From: Sedimenticola hydrogenitrophicus
GTDB lineage: Bacteria; Pseudomonadota; Gammaproteobacteria; Chromatiales; Chromatiaceae
Direction of reading: 5' to 3'
Assembly: GCF_025175675.1 (NCBI RefSeq)
Contig: NZ_JANIOA010000012.1
Coordinates: 1-64,000 of the forward strand
DNA: 64,000 nt
Positions 32,622-41,484 of this stretch are shown one piece after another; position 1 is the stretch's first letter; every line of letters begins with the position of its first letter. The position numbers were made by a program, and so were the translations under genes. The notes under the pieces were generated by a model. The model was not told the DNA's origin. It did no database searches and saw only the letters and a program-made list of their open reading frames with translations.

Positions 32622-34607
32622 TCAACTGACGATGACGGTGCGGAACATGCCCGGCATGTGATAAAGCAGATGGCAGTGATAGGCCCAGCCGCCTTCCGCA
32701 TCAACGGTCACGCGATAGCTGATACGTGCCCCGGGTTGCACAATCACCGTATGTTTACGGGGCAGATAGTTGTTATCCCCCGTTTCCAGATCACTCCACA
32801 TGCCATGCAGATGCATCGGGTGATTCATCATGGTGTCATTCACAAACGTAATACGAATACGCTCTCCAAGCCTCCAGCGCAGTGGTTCGGCATCGCTGTG
32901 CTTCACGCCATTGATGGACCACATATAGCGGCCCATATTGCCCGTCAGGTGGAGTTCCAGTTCGCGATCCGGATCACGGTGATCATACGTGGTGCGCAAG
33001 TTGCGCAGATCGGAATAGGTTAAAACACGCCGTCCGTTATTACGCAGACCGACACCCGGATCATCGAGCCGGTACTGTGGCTCATCCGATCGCATATCGA
33101 CTTGGGGGCCATACTCGGTTGGGGCATGATGCACGGGGCCTGCGGTGAAATCGGAGGGGTTGGGTTTCAGTGGTTTAATCTCCATGCGCCCATCCGCCAT
33201 CATCTGGTGTTGGCCTTGCCCCATACCGGGCATCAAGCTGCCGCCGGACATCTCGTGTTGACTATGATCCATGCCGGGCATCATTCCTCCAGCCGGCATT
33301 TGCTGCTCTTCGTGTTTCATCCCGGGCATCATTTGCCCGCCACCCATCTGATGTTGGCTGTGATCCATACCGGGCATCACCGTTCCCGAAGGCATCTGAT
33401 GCTGACCTTCGTTCATGCTGCCCATATCATGACCAGCGCCGCCCATCATGTTCATGCCCATGTCGCCATGTTCCAGATTGGGCAGGGAGTCGATCTCAGG
33501 GACAGCGGCTGTCAGCGAGATATCCGGTGTCAGGGTTCCCCGGGCAAATCCCGAACGGGCGATATCCTGGGCAAAAATGGTGTAGGCCTGGTCATCCTCT
33601 GGCTCCACAATTACGTCATAGGTTTCTGCTACGCCCATGCGGAATTCATCGACAAGGACAGGTTCGATGTTTTGTCCATCCGCCGCGACTACCGTCATCT
33701 TCAAGCCGGGAATGCGCACATCGAAAAAAGTCATGGCCGATCCGTTGATAAAGCGGAGTCGTACCTTCTCACCTTTCCTGAACAGCCCTGTCCAGCCGTC
33801 AGCCGGCGTCTGGCCGTTGGTTAGAAAGGTATAGGTTTGACCGGTCACATCGGAAAAGTCACGCTGACTCATGCGCATCTGGCTCCACATCTTGCGATCG
33901 TTCCAGGTGGCCGTCAGTCCCTTCTCCTTGAGGTCCTTCATCAGATCGCTGTGAGTACGTTCATTGAAGTTGTAGTAGTGGCTAAGCTTCTTCAGTTTTG
34001 CGTACACATCCGTTGGATCTTCATCCGTCCAGTCGGAGAACATCACCACATAGTCGCGGTCATAGGTGAAAGGGTCGGGGTCTCTTGGATCGATGACGAT
34101 AGGACCATAGAGCCCCGTTTGCTCCTGAAAACCGGAGTGACTGTGGTACCAGTAGGTGCCACTTTGGGTGACCGGGAATTGGTAGGTGAAGGTCTCACCC
34201 GGTTTTATGCCGGTAAAACCATTGGCAATGCCGGGTACGCCATCCATTGCACTGGGCAAAATGATGCCGTGCCAATGGATGGAACTGGTCTCTGGCAACA
34301 GGTTGGTCACTCTCAAAGTCACGATATCGCCTTCACGCCAACGCAAGATTGGCGCCGGCAGTGAACCATTGACCGTTGTGCCGATTCGGGGTGTACCGGT
34401 AAAGTTGACGGCCTGTTGGCCAATGGTCAAATTGAAATCCGTGCCACGCAGGGTTTGCGGTCCTTGTTGTTGCAAGGCGGCGGCCAGCACGGAACCGGCC
34501 CCCAATCCCATGCCGGTGAAGGCACCTCCCATAGCCAATCCCTGTACAAATCGGCGACGCGTCAGCATGACGCTCCCCTTATATTTGGGGCGATTATTAT
34601 CATTCAT
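32622..34607 (-). CDS. copA: multicopper oxidase CopA
   Basis: 661 residues from ATG 34607; ATG 34568 (after AAGGGGAGC) is an alternative. A Tat signal (LTRRRFVQGLAMGG) exports it folded. The copper motifs of a laccase-type oxidase are present: IHWHGI, WYHSHSGFQ, HPMHLHG and HCHLLYHM. Residues ~380-470 form a Met/His-rich insert of about four repeats of an 18-residue unit around MPGMDHSQHQM, a likely Cu(I) store. It detoxifies periplasmic copper with CopB. Confidence 0.96.
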   Translation of the reverse strand: MNDNNRPKYKGSVMLTRRRFVQGLAMGGAFTGMGLGAGSVLAAALQQQGPQTLRGTDFNLTIGQQAVNFTGTPRIGTTVNGSLPAPILRWREGDIVTLRVTNLLPETSSIHWHGIILPSAMDGVPGIANGFTGIKPGETFTYQFPVTQSGTYWYHSHSGFQEQTGLYGPIVIDPRDPDPFTYDRDYVVMFSDWTDEDPTDVYAKLKKLSHYYNFNERTHSDLMKDLKEKGLTATWNDRKMWSQMRMSQRDFSDVTGQTYTFLTNGQTPADGWTGLFRKGEKVRLRFINGSAMTFFDVRIPGLKMTVVAADGQNIEPVLVDEFRMGVAETYDVIVEPEDDQAYTIFAQDIARSGFARGTLTPDISLTAAVPEIDSLPNLEHGDMGMNMMGGAGHDMGSMNEGQHQMPSGTVMPGMDHSQHQMGGGQMMPGMKHEEQQMPAGGMMPGMDHSQHEMSGGSLMPGMGQGQHQMMADGRMEIKPLKPNPSDFTAGPVHHAPTEYGPQVDMRSDEPQYRLDDPGVGLRNNGRRVLTYSDLRNLRTTYDHRDPDRELELHLTGNMGRYMWSINGVKHSDAEPLRWRLGERIRITFVNDTMMNHPMHLHGMWSDLETGDNNYLPRKHTVIVQPGARISYRVTVDAEGGWAYHCHLLYHMPGMFRTVIVS

Positions 34608-34718
34608 GAAATATATTTCCTCTACAAGTCAGTGGCATACACAACACCGCTGACAAATAATCAACCAATTAGTCGCATCAGGTGATCCCTGATGATTCGG
34701 TAATCACGGGTAGGGAAA

Positions 34719-35084
34719 TCAGGACTTGGGCGGTCGAAAAAGAGAGGCCGAAGGAGGGCTTGCAAAGTGTCCGCTTAGTTGGAGCAGCAAGGGTTTTGAG
34801 GTGTGGATTGTAGAAAGGATTGGTGTCTGAGTCAGTACCAGTGCGCAAGCGGCGCAATGACCAGATAAACAACTGGTATTCGTACTGCCTGTGTCGGTAT
34901 CAAATTGGCCGGAATCCTGGAATGGCTGGCTATCTTCAATACCATTGTCGCCCTGTATACCCACTAACTGATGCGCATGCCCCATTGGTTGAGGCAATGA
35001 AGTCAATTCCGCTATTGCACCCTGCACTGGGGATAGGCCCAGTAGCAGTGTCAACAGAATGGCCAGAAATTTTTTAGCGTACAT
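34719..35084 (-). CDS. small exported cysteine protein upstream of copAB (DUF2946-like)
   Basis: 121 residues from ATG 35084. Signal peptide FLAILLTLLLGLSPVQGAIA. The mature part has His and Gln-rich stretches and a SCLSGHCAACAL motif with three cysteines and a histidine, a plausible metal site seen in DUF2946-like proteins near copper genes. Family assignment is tentative. It is the first gene of the cop cluster, 111 nt ahead of copA. Confidence 0.65.
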   Translation of the reverse strand: MYAKKFLAILLTLLLGLSPVQGAIAELTSLPQPMGHAHQLVGIQGDNGIEDSQPFQDSGQFDTDTGSTNTSCLSGHCAACALVLTQTPILSTIHTSKPLLLQLSGHFASPPSASLFRPPKS

Positions 35085-35474
35085 AGGGGACAACGGCACG
35101 ATTCATAATTCTTGTTCAATAGTGTCTGTTTGGTTGTGTGCAGTAGAAATAGTTCAACTATCACATAAACTAACACCACGACTTAGATTGTGTCTATCAA
35201 AACGGGGTACCCGGTGGACCGGAAAAAAACCGGAAAAAAACCGGGAAAATACCGTGACGCCCAAGATCTGATTGGTATGGCTAAAAGATTACCGCTGGGG
35301 CCAAGCTATTCGTAGTGGACTAAAATCACGTAATCAAGTTGTCCACCGGTTGTAAAAACCTCCGTTTTGCTGCGGTTTTGTCACCGGTGATGGCGGGCGT
35401 TGGGCACAAGGGCGCGCTATATACAATAGGCGTTATGGTATTAATTAATTCTCAAGAATGAGAGGAGCCAGGAA
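35085..35474. other. 390-nt divergent region between cop cluster and GFA gene
   Basis: AT-rich compared with the chromosome. It must contain the promoter of the cop cluster (minus), but no convincing regulator dyad was identified. At 35215-35252 short CCGGAAAAAAA units are repeated next to a GGTACCCGGTGGACCGG segment. Confidence 0.5.
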
Positions 35475-35822
35475 ATGAATTATAAAGGTAGCTGTCACTG
35501 TGGTCAGATTGCCTTCGAAGCAGAAGGCGAAATTTCCGAGGTCATGGAATGCAACTGCTCTATCTGTTCTCGCAAGGGTTCTCTTATGTGGTTTGTCCCA
35601 AGAGATAAATTGCACTTGCTTACTCCTGAAGAAAACCTGGCCACTTACATGTTCGGCGAACATACTATCAGGCATCATTTCTGCCCCAAGTGCGGCATCC
35701 ACCCTTTCGGTGAAGCAACTGATCCATCAGGAAACAGGATGGCAGCAATCAATGTTCGCTGCCTGGAAGACTTTGATTTTTCATCGTTGCCGGTGAAGCA
35801 TTTCGATGGCCGCTCGCTATAA
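35475..35822 (+). CDS. GFA-family zinc-binding protein
   Basis: 115 residues, complete GFA/CENP-V fold: GSCHCGQIAFEAEG, ECNCSICSRKG and FCPKCGIHPFGE provide the zinc cysteines. ATG 35475 follows an AGGAGCCAGGAA Shine-Dalgarno. GC content is well below that of the housekeeping genes, as for the next gene, suggesting a separately acquired pair. The substrate is unknown. Confidence 0.92.
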   Translation: MNYKGSCHCGQIAFEAEGEISEVMECNCSICSRKGSLMWFVPRDKLHLLTPEENLATYMFGEHTIRHHFCPKCGIHPFGEATDPSGNRMAAINVRCLEDFDFSSLPVKHFDGRSL

Positions 35823-35922
35823 TCATCACTACGCCCAACAAGGCCATCACCCTACCCGAAAACGCGTAATATTATCGGGTCGGTTGATGGCAAGCATTAG
35901 CGCATTTATGGGCTGATTCGGC

Positions 35923-36474
35923 ATGATACAAAGCGACACAAAATCTCAGTTCAAAGCAAAACTGCTTCGTCCGGCCGAGTTGGGCGGCGATGTTCCGTGG
36001 GCTTTTGTAATTCTGCCCAAGAGCGCGAGCGCAAAGCTTCCCAGACGAGGAAGGACGACGGTAGAGGGTACCCTCAATGCTCATGGCTTCCGGGCTATGC
36101 TTGAGCCGGATGGTCAATTGAGTCATTGGTTGAGGGTAAACAAGGCGCTACTCGAAACCGCAGGCGCGAACTTCGGCGACATTGTCACGTTTGAGATCAT
36201 GTCAGTGGAGCAAGAACCAGAACCTGAGATCCCCTCTGACCTACACGAAGCCCTGGCGGCTGCTCCCGAGGCCCGAGCCGTTTGGGACGATACAACCACC
36301 ATCGCACGCCTGGACTGGATACATTGGATTACTTCAGCCAAGCAGCCCAAGACTCGGGCGAAGCGGATTAGTAATGCTTGTGACATGCTTGCTTCCGGAA
36401 AACGGCGGGTTTGCTGTTTCGATCAATCTGGCTACTACAGTAAAGCCTTCAGCGCGCCCAAAGCGGCAGATTAG
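35923..36474 (+). CDS. DUF1905/YdeI-type protein
   Basis: 183 residues. N-terminal DUF1905 beta-barrel (FKAKLLRPAELGGDVPWAFVILPKSASAKLPRRGRTTVEGTLNAHGFRAMLEPDGQ, ending LLETAGANFGDIVTFEI) and a C-terminal YdeI/OmpD-associated helical part (PSDLHEALAAAPEARAVWDDTT, DWIHWITSAKQPKTRAKRI). Members are common in lower-GC accessory DNA and have no defined role. Confidence 0.88.
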   Translation: MIQSDTKSQFKAKLLRPAELGGDVPWAFVILPKSASAKLPRRGRTTVEGTLNAHGFRAMLEPDGQLSHWLRVNKALLETAGANFGDIVTFEIMSVEQEPEPEIPSDLHEALAAAPEARAVWDDTTTIARLDWIHWITSAKQPKTRAKRISNACDMLASGKRRVCCFDQSGYYSKAFSAPKAAD

Positions 36475-36628
36475 GTCAATCTTTTTTTAAGATTGAAAAA
36501 ACCAAAAAAACCCGCACACCCAAGATCTGATTACTGTTTTATCAAGGGGTTGGGGGAGTCGAGTCGAAACGGCTGCATCTCGCCTTGCCCGTGTAAGCAT
36601 CCGACCTCTCCCTTCCGATCGGTATTCA

Positions 36629-37948
36629 TCAACCCAGCAGCCGCGGCAGCAGCAGGGTGATGGAGGGGAACAGGATCAGGATCACCACCCGTACGATGTC
36701 GGAGATCAGGAACGGCATCACCCCCTTGAAGCTCTCGATCATCGGCACCTCCCTGGCCATCTTGTTGATGATGAAGACGTTCATCCCCACCGGCGGGGTG
36801 ATCAGTCCCACCTCCACCACGATCAGGGCGATGATGCCGAACCAAACCTTGAGATCCTCCGGGTCCATGGCGAAATCCAGCCCCATCAGGATCGGCCAGA
36901 AGATCGGGATGGTGAGCAGGATCATGGAGAGCGAGTCCATGACGCAGCCGAAGATCAGGTAGAGCACCAGCATGGTGGCCAGCACCAGGTAGGGGGAGAG
37001 GCTGCTCTCGCCGATCATGCTGGCCGCTTCGGCTGGCATCTGGGTGAGCGCCAGGAAGGCGTTGAAGAGATCGGCGCCGAACACGATCAGAAAGATCATG
37101 CCGGTGGCGCTGGCGGTGCCGAGCAGACACTCGCGCAGACCTTCCCAGCGCAGCCGGCCATGAAAAAATGCCAGTACGCCGGTGGCCACGGCGCCCACGG
37201 CGGCCCCCTCGGTGGGGGTGAAGGCGCCGGCGTAGATGCCGCCGATCACCACCAGGAAGATGGTGGCCACCGCCCAGATATCGCCCAGGCTGGCGAACTT
37301 CTCCGACCAGCTGCTGGCCTCGCCGGCGGGACCGGCCTCCGGATACAGCCGCACATAGATCGAGATGACGATCAGGTAACCCAGGGCGGCGAGAAAGCCG
37401 GGGATGAAGGCGGCCTGGAACATGGTGGCGATATTGCCTTCGGTGAGGATGGCGTAGATCACCAGGATGACCGACGGCGGGATCAGGATCCCCAGGGTGC
37501 CGCCGGCCGCCAGCGCCCCGGTGGCCAGGGCGCCGGAATAGCCGTGGCGCTTCAGCTCCGGCAGGGCCACCTGGCCGATGGTGGCGGCGGTGGCCAGGGA
37601 CGAGCCGCAGATGGCGCCGAAGCCGGCACAGCCACCGATGGCCGCCATGGCGATACCGCCGCGGCGATGCCCCATCCAGACGCTGGCGGTGTGGAACAGG
37701 GCGCGACTGAGCCCCGCCTTGCTGGCGAACTGGCCCATCAGCAGAAACAGCGGCACCACGGAGAGATCGTAAGTGCTGAAACGCCAGTAGGCGGCGGTCT
37801 TCAGATAGTTGATCAGGGGGTCCCATCCGGAGAGATAGACATAGCCGATCATGCCCACCAGCAGCATGGCGACCCCGATGGAGAGTCGCAGTGCAATCAG
37901 CAGTAACAGAACGGCGAACATCAGGGATCCGATAGCGATACCACTCAT
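36629..37948 (-). CDS. dctM: TRAP transporter large permease (DctM)
   Basis: 439 residues with about 12 hydrophobic segments. DctM signatures: PLFLLMGQFASKAGLSRALFHTAS, GCAGFGAICGSSLATAATIGQVALPELKRHGYSGALATGALAAGGTLGILIPPS and VEVGLITPPVGMNVFIINKMA. It is the transport channel of a sodium-driven TRAP system. The start overlaps the dctQ stop by 4 nt. It is last in the operon ligase-dctP-dctQ-dctM. Confidence 0.95.
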   Translation of the reverse strand: MSGIAIGSLMFAVLLLLIALRLSIGVAMLLVGMIGYVYLSGWDPLINYLKTAAYWRFSTYDLSVVPLFLLMGQFASKAGLSRALFHTASVWMGHRRGGIAMAAIGGCAGFGAICGSSLATAATIGQVALPELKRHGYSGALATGALAAGGTLGILIPPSVILVIYAILTEGNIATMFQAAFIPGFLAALGYLIVISIYVRLYPEAGPAGEASSWSEKFASLGDIWAVATIFLVVIGGIYAGAFTPTEGAAVGAVATGVLAFFHGRLRWEGLRECLLGTASATGMIFLIVFGADLFNAFLALTQMPAEAASMIGESSLSPYLVLATMLVLYLIFGCVMDSLSMILLTIPIFWPILMGLDFAMDPEDLKVWFGIIALIVVEVGLITPPVGMNVFIINKMAREVPMIESFKGVMPFLISDIVRVVILILFPSITLLLPRLLG

Positions 37949-38460
37949 AGCGTTCGGTTACTCCATTGGCGGGCACAGGTATAGAAACAGACCAGGGTCA
38001 GCAGGGCGAGGGAGGCAACGATGGGTATGAAACCCCACCAGCGCGAGAGACCCAGGATCATGGTCTGCTCGCCGTAGCGGTACATGTCATAGCCGCCCAG
38101 GGCGAGCCGCCAGGTCAGCAGTGCGGCGATCAGCCCGAACACCAGGCTGCCGACACTGTCCATGCGGCCGCGGGTGCGCGGGTGGATGTGCAGGGTGAAG
38201 AAATCCACCACCACATTGCCGTTGTGCAGCTGACAATAGGGGAGGAAGGCGAACACCGCGATGGCGCAACCGATCTCCACCAGCTCGAAATCACCGGGGA
38301 CCGGCAGGCTGAACAGGTAACGGCCGACAATGCTGGCCACCGTCATAACCGCCAGGCCCAGCAGGACCAGTCCGCCGCCGGTGGCAAACAGGTTACACAG
38401 GGTGTGCAGAATCCGGCCCGGGAACCCGGGCCGGATCGTGTCGGCGGATGCTGAACTCAT
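37945..38460 (-). CDS. dctQ: TRAP transporter small permease (DctQ)
   Basis: 171 residues, four hydrophobic segments and the DctQ core (ELVEIGCAIAVFAFLPYCQLHNGNVVVDFF). It bridges the binding protein and large permease. Both ends overlap neighbours by 4 nt, indicating translational coupling with dctP and dctM. Confidence 0.94.
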   Translation of the reverse strand: MSSASADTIRPGFPGRILHTLCNLFATGGGLVLLGLAVMTVASIVGRYLFSLPVPGDFELVEIGCAIAVFAFLPYCQLHNGNVVVDFFTLHIHPRTRGRMDSVGSLVFGLIAALLTWRLALGGYDMYRYGEQTMILGLSRWWGFIPIVASLALLTLVCFYTCARQWSNRTL

Positions 38461-39515
38461 TTTTGCGCTTGTTTCGGCTCTTCCCGGCTGTACTTGCCGA
38501 CCAGTGCCCTGGCGTCATCGTACATCTGTTGGCCGTTCAGGCCGCGCTCGTCCATCGCCTTGATCCAGTTGTCCACCACCGGCCGGGTGGCGATCTTCCA
38601 CCGCTCCAGCTCCTCGCCCTCGATGGTGTTGAACTGGTTGCCGTTTTTCCGTGCCGCTTCCCGACCCGGGTTGTCGGCCTGGTCCCAGGTGGCGCCGATC
38701 TGTTTGGCCAGCGCCAAGCCGGAGTTGTTGTCGATCACCTGCTTCAGGTCATCCGGCAGGCTGTCGTACTTCTGCTTGTTCATGGCGAACAGGAACATCG
38801 CGGTATAGATGCCCCGGCCTCCACCAATCTCGGTGTGGAACTTGACCAGTTGATGCACCTTCAAAGGCAGGGTCACCTCGTAGGGCAACATGGCGCCGTC
38901 CACCACGCCCTTGGAGAGGGCCTGGGGCACCGCCGGCACCGGCATACCCACCGGGGTGGCGCCGATCACGTTCAGCGCCTCGTTGATGGTGCGGGTGGGG
39001 GCTCGGACCTTGGTGTTCTGCAGATCGGCGAGGGTCTTGATCGGCTTGTCACGCATGTGGAACTGACCGGGGGCGTGGGTATGGATCAGGATCGGGTGCA
39101 CATCCTGGTACTCCTCCTGCATGTATTTTTCGTAGAACTCCCAGGCCGCCTGGCTGGTCGCCTCGGCACTGCCGGCAACGAAGGGCAGCTCAAACACCTC
39201 GGTCAGCGGGAAGCGGCCGCGGGTATAGCCGGGCACGGTCCAGACGATATCCGCGACCCCGTCGCGCACCTGGTCGAACAGTTGCGGGGGCTTGCCGCCC
39301 AGTTGCATGGCCGGGTAGATCTTGATATCGATCCGCCCGTTGGACTCCTTCATCACCTTGTCGGCCCAGGGCTGGATGAACTGGCTGTGGGCGGTGGATG
39401 GGGGTGGCAGGAAGTGGTGGATCTTGAGTTCCACTTCCGCTGCCATGGCCGAAGCCGCCGATAGCGACAGGGTCATGAGCAGTGGCTTCCACAGGGTGCT
39501 GGTGTGCATTTTCAT
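38457..39515 (-). CDS. dctP: TRAP transporter substrate-binding protein (DctP)
   Basis: 352 residues from ATG 39515. Signal peptide LLMTLSLSAASAMAAE. Mature DctP family sequence: LKIHHFLPPPSTAHSQFIQPWADKVMKESNGRIDIKIYPAMQLGG, then the conserved KVRAPTRTINEALNVIGATPVGMPVPAVPQALSKGVVDGAMLPYE block containing the carboxylate-binding arginine. The co-transcribed benzoate-CoA-ligase-family gene suggests an aromatic carboxylate as ligand (inference). Confidence 0.94.
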   Translation of the reverse strand: MKMHTSTLWKPLLMTLSLSAASAMAAEVELKIHHFLPPPSTAHSQFIQPWADKVMKESNGRIDIKIYPAMQLGGKPPQLFDQVRDGVADIVWTVPGYTRGRFPLTEVFELPFVAGSAEATSQAAWEFYEKYMQEEYQDVHPILIHTHAPGQFHMRDKPIKTLADLQNTKVRAPTRTINEALNVIGATPVGMPVPAVPQALSKGVVDGAMLPYEVTLPLKVHQLVKFHTEIGGGRGIYTAMFLFAMNKQKYDSLPDDLKQVIDNNSGLALAKQIGATWDQADNPGREAARKNGNQFNTIEGEELERWKIATRPVVDNWIKAMDERGLNGQQMYDDARALVGKYSREEPKQAQK

Positions 39516-39563
39516 CGATCTCCTCCTAATGTAATTATCCTGCCGGATGTGGCTGATCGCCGT

Positions 39564-41141
39564 TCAGCCGGCCGGTGTGGGCTCTTCAAGCAGCTGTTGT
39601 AATTTGTATTTCTGAATCTTTCCCGTTGCCGTTCTCGGCACATGGTCAATAATGCGCACATCCTGTGGGCACTTGAAATGGGCCAGCTGGCTGCGCAGCG
39701 TCTGCTGCACCTGCAGCGCCAGGGCCTGCGGGTCCAGGTCCGCCTGTTGCGGCTCCAGGAACAGGACGATGCGGGCCGGTCCGTCACCGCGAGGCACCTC
39801 CACCACCGCCGCCTCGGCTACGTTGGGCACCGACAGGGCGCAATATTCGATCTCGCTGGGGCTGACCCACTGCCCGGATATCTTCAGCATGTGGTCGGCC
39901 CGGCCCTGGTGATACCACCAGCCCTCGGCGTCGAAACTGAAGATGTCGCCGGTGCGATACCAGACGCCGTTGAAGGCGTGGCGCGTCATATCCTGGCGAT
40001 TCCAGTAGCGGTCGCATACCGAGGGCATGCGCAGCCAGGCGACCCCGGGGGTATCGGGCGTCTCGATCGGGTTGCCGTGCTCGTCGGTCAGGCGCACCTC
40101 CGCCCAGGGCACCACCCGGCCGCTGGCGCCGGGACGGCACGCCTCCGGGGTGTTGACGATGAACAGGATCAGGGTCTCGGTGGTGCCGATCCCCTCATAG
40201 ATCAGCTTGCCGGTGGCGGCATGCCACTCGCTGAACAGCGCCTTGGGCAACTGCTCGCCGGCGGAGACGCAGCAGCGCAGGTTCTTGAACGCGGGGCTCG
40301 CCGCGATCCCTTGGTTCAGCAGTTTGCGGTAGAAGGTGGGCACGCTGAACAGCAGGTCCGGCCGGTGTTGCTCGACCAGTTCGCCGGTGCGCTCGGGTGT
40401 GGGCCAGCCGTCGAACAGGATCAGGGTGGCGCCGCAGCGCAGCCCGGCAAACAGGCCGTGCGCCAACGGGTAGGCAAAGAAGAGTTTCGAGGTGCAGAGG
40501 ATCTTTTCCCCCGGCTGGACTTTGAGATTTTCCCGCAGGTGCAGGTCGCTGACGATCAGGTCGTGATGCAGGTGGACGGCCGCCTTGGGCTTGCCGGTGG
40601 TGCCCGAGGTGTAGATCCAGAAGGCCATGTCGTCGGGCGACATGGGGGTGGATTCAAGTTCGGGGCTGCTGTCGGCGAGCAGCGCCTGGATACTCAGGTG
40701 ATCGCTGCTTTCCGGGCCGCGCACGATCAGGGTGAACGGGTGCTGGATCCGCGGGCGTAGCGCCTCGATGGCGGCGACGTAGTCGGCCTCGACAAACAGA
40801 TAGCGCGCCCGGCTCTCATTGATGGTGAACAGCAGATCCCGCTGCACCGCCATCCTGTTGTAGGCGATGGCCACCGCGCCGATGCGCAGGGTACCGATGT
40901 AGGCGGCCACCAGATCGGCGGAATCCTCCAGCAGGAACATCACCCGCTCTTCCGGGCGGACGCCGCGGGAGCGCAGGGCGTTGCCGAAACGGCCGGCGCG
41001 TTGGTTCAGTTGGGAATAGGTGAGGGTTCCCTGTTCATCAATGACGGCGATCCGCTCGCCCAGTCCCAGACCGAGGGCGGGACCGAGGATCTCATCTCCC
41101 GCGTTCATTGCGCTTTCGATATAGGGCTGCTGAGGTGTCAT
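39564..41141 (-). CDS. benzoate-CoA ligase family protein
   Basis: 525 residues from ATG 41141 (MTPQQPYIESAM). AMP-forming acyl-CoA synthetase with the P-loop-like YTSGTTGKPKAAVHLHHDL, the YEGIGTTETLILFIVN motif, WYRTGDIF and the C-terminal lysine segment PRTATGKIQKYKL. The order of motifs and length match the benzoate/hydroxybenzoate-CoA ligase group, which activates aromatic acids for (often anaerobic) ring degradation. Exact substrate is not determinable. First gene of the operon with the TRAP transporter; the sigma-54 promoter is at 41216-41232. Confidence 0.9.
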   Translation of the reverse strand: MTPQQPYIESAMNAGDEILGPALGLGLGERIAVIDEQGTLTYSQLNQRAGRFGNALRSRGVRPEERVMFLLEDSADLVAAYIGTLRIGAVAIAYNRMAVQRDLLFTINESRARYLFVEADYVAAIEALRPRIQHPFTLIVRGPESSDHLSIQALLADSSPELESTPMSPDDMAFWIYTSGTTGKPKAAVHLHHDLIVSDLHLRENLKVQPGEKILCTSKLFFAYPLAHGLFAGLRCGATLILFDGWPTPERTGELVEQHRPDLLFSVPTFYRKLLNQGIAASPAFKNLRCCVSAGEQLPKALFSEWHAATGKLIYEGIGTTETLILFIVNTPEACRPGASGRVVPWAEVRLTDEHGNPIETPDTPGVAWLRMPSVCDRYWNRQDMTRHAFNGVWYRTGDIFSFDAEGWWYHQGRADHMLKISGQWVSPSEIEYCALSVPNVAEAAVVEVPRGDGPARIVLFLEPQQADLDPQALALQVQQTLRSQLAHFKCPQDVRIIDHVPRTATGKIQKYKLQQLLEEPTPAG

Positions 41142-41215
41142 GCAGACTCTCGTTCGTTTATCGGCATGCAATATGATAAATAATGCATGCCATGGTTATA
41201 TGTGCGGAATAATAA

Positions 41216-41232
41216 TGCATCTACTGGGCCAA
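41216..41232 (-). promoter_or_regulatory. sigma-54 promoter of the ligase-TRAP operon
   Basis: Minus strand TTGGCCCAGTAGATGCA: GG and GC doublets 12 nt apart, close to YTGGCAC-N5-TTGCW. The start is expected near 41206, giving a ~65-nt leader to ATG 41141. The neighbouring gene encodes a sigma-54 activator. Confidence 0.7.
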
Positions 41233-41331
41233 TATCACTACTCAATGCAGGGTAGTTTGCCAATGCATTGTAAACAAAAGGAAATTATGGCGCGCGGAGT
41301 GGTGTCGCGAATCACGGTAAGTAGGCGGCAG

Positions 41332-41348
41332 TGTCCATAAAATGGACA
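41332..41348. promoter_or_regulatory. upstream activator site 1
   Basis: Perfect dyad TGTCCAT-AAA-ATGGACA, about 134 nt upstream of the predicted sigma-54 start. A related dyad lies 102 nt further upstream. Confidence 0.65.
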
Positions 41349-41433
41349 TGTATTGTAGGGTATTTTTCCCGGCAGCGATTTAAGCCACGTAATTTAAAAG
41401 GAATTTGGGATGACTTGACCATTGTGAACACAC

Positions 41434-41450
41434 TGTTCAGGAAATGGACA
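41434..41450. promoter_or_regulatory. upstream activator site 2
   Basis: TGTTCAG-GAA-ATGGACA: same half-site and 3-nt spacer as site 1 with a degenerate left arm, about 236 nt upstream of the predicted start and just downstream of the activator gene. Confidence 0.55.
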
Positions 41451-41484
41451 GTTATTTTTTTGTGGGGGGGATATGCAGTATTGT

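Noticed and set aside
36477-36499. Hairpin CAATCTT/AAGATTG as terminator after the YdeI-type gene
   Set aside because: The T-run is in the loop and A residues follow on the plus strand; neither strand has a T-tract after the stem.
41246-41264. Second sigma-54-like site (TTGGCAA...TGCA, minus strand)
   Set aside because: The GG and GC doublets are 13 nt apart instead of 12, which sigma-54 does not tolerate well.
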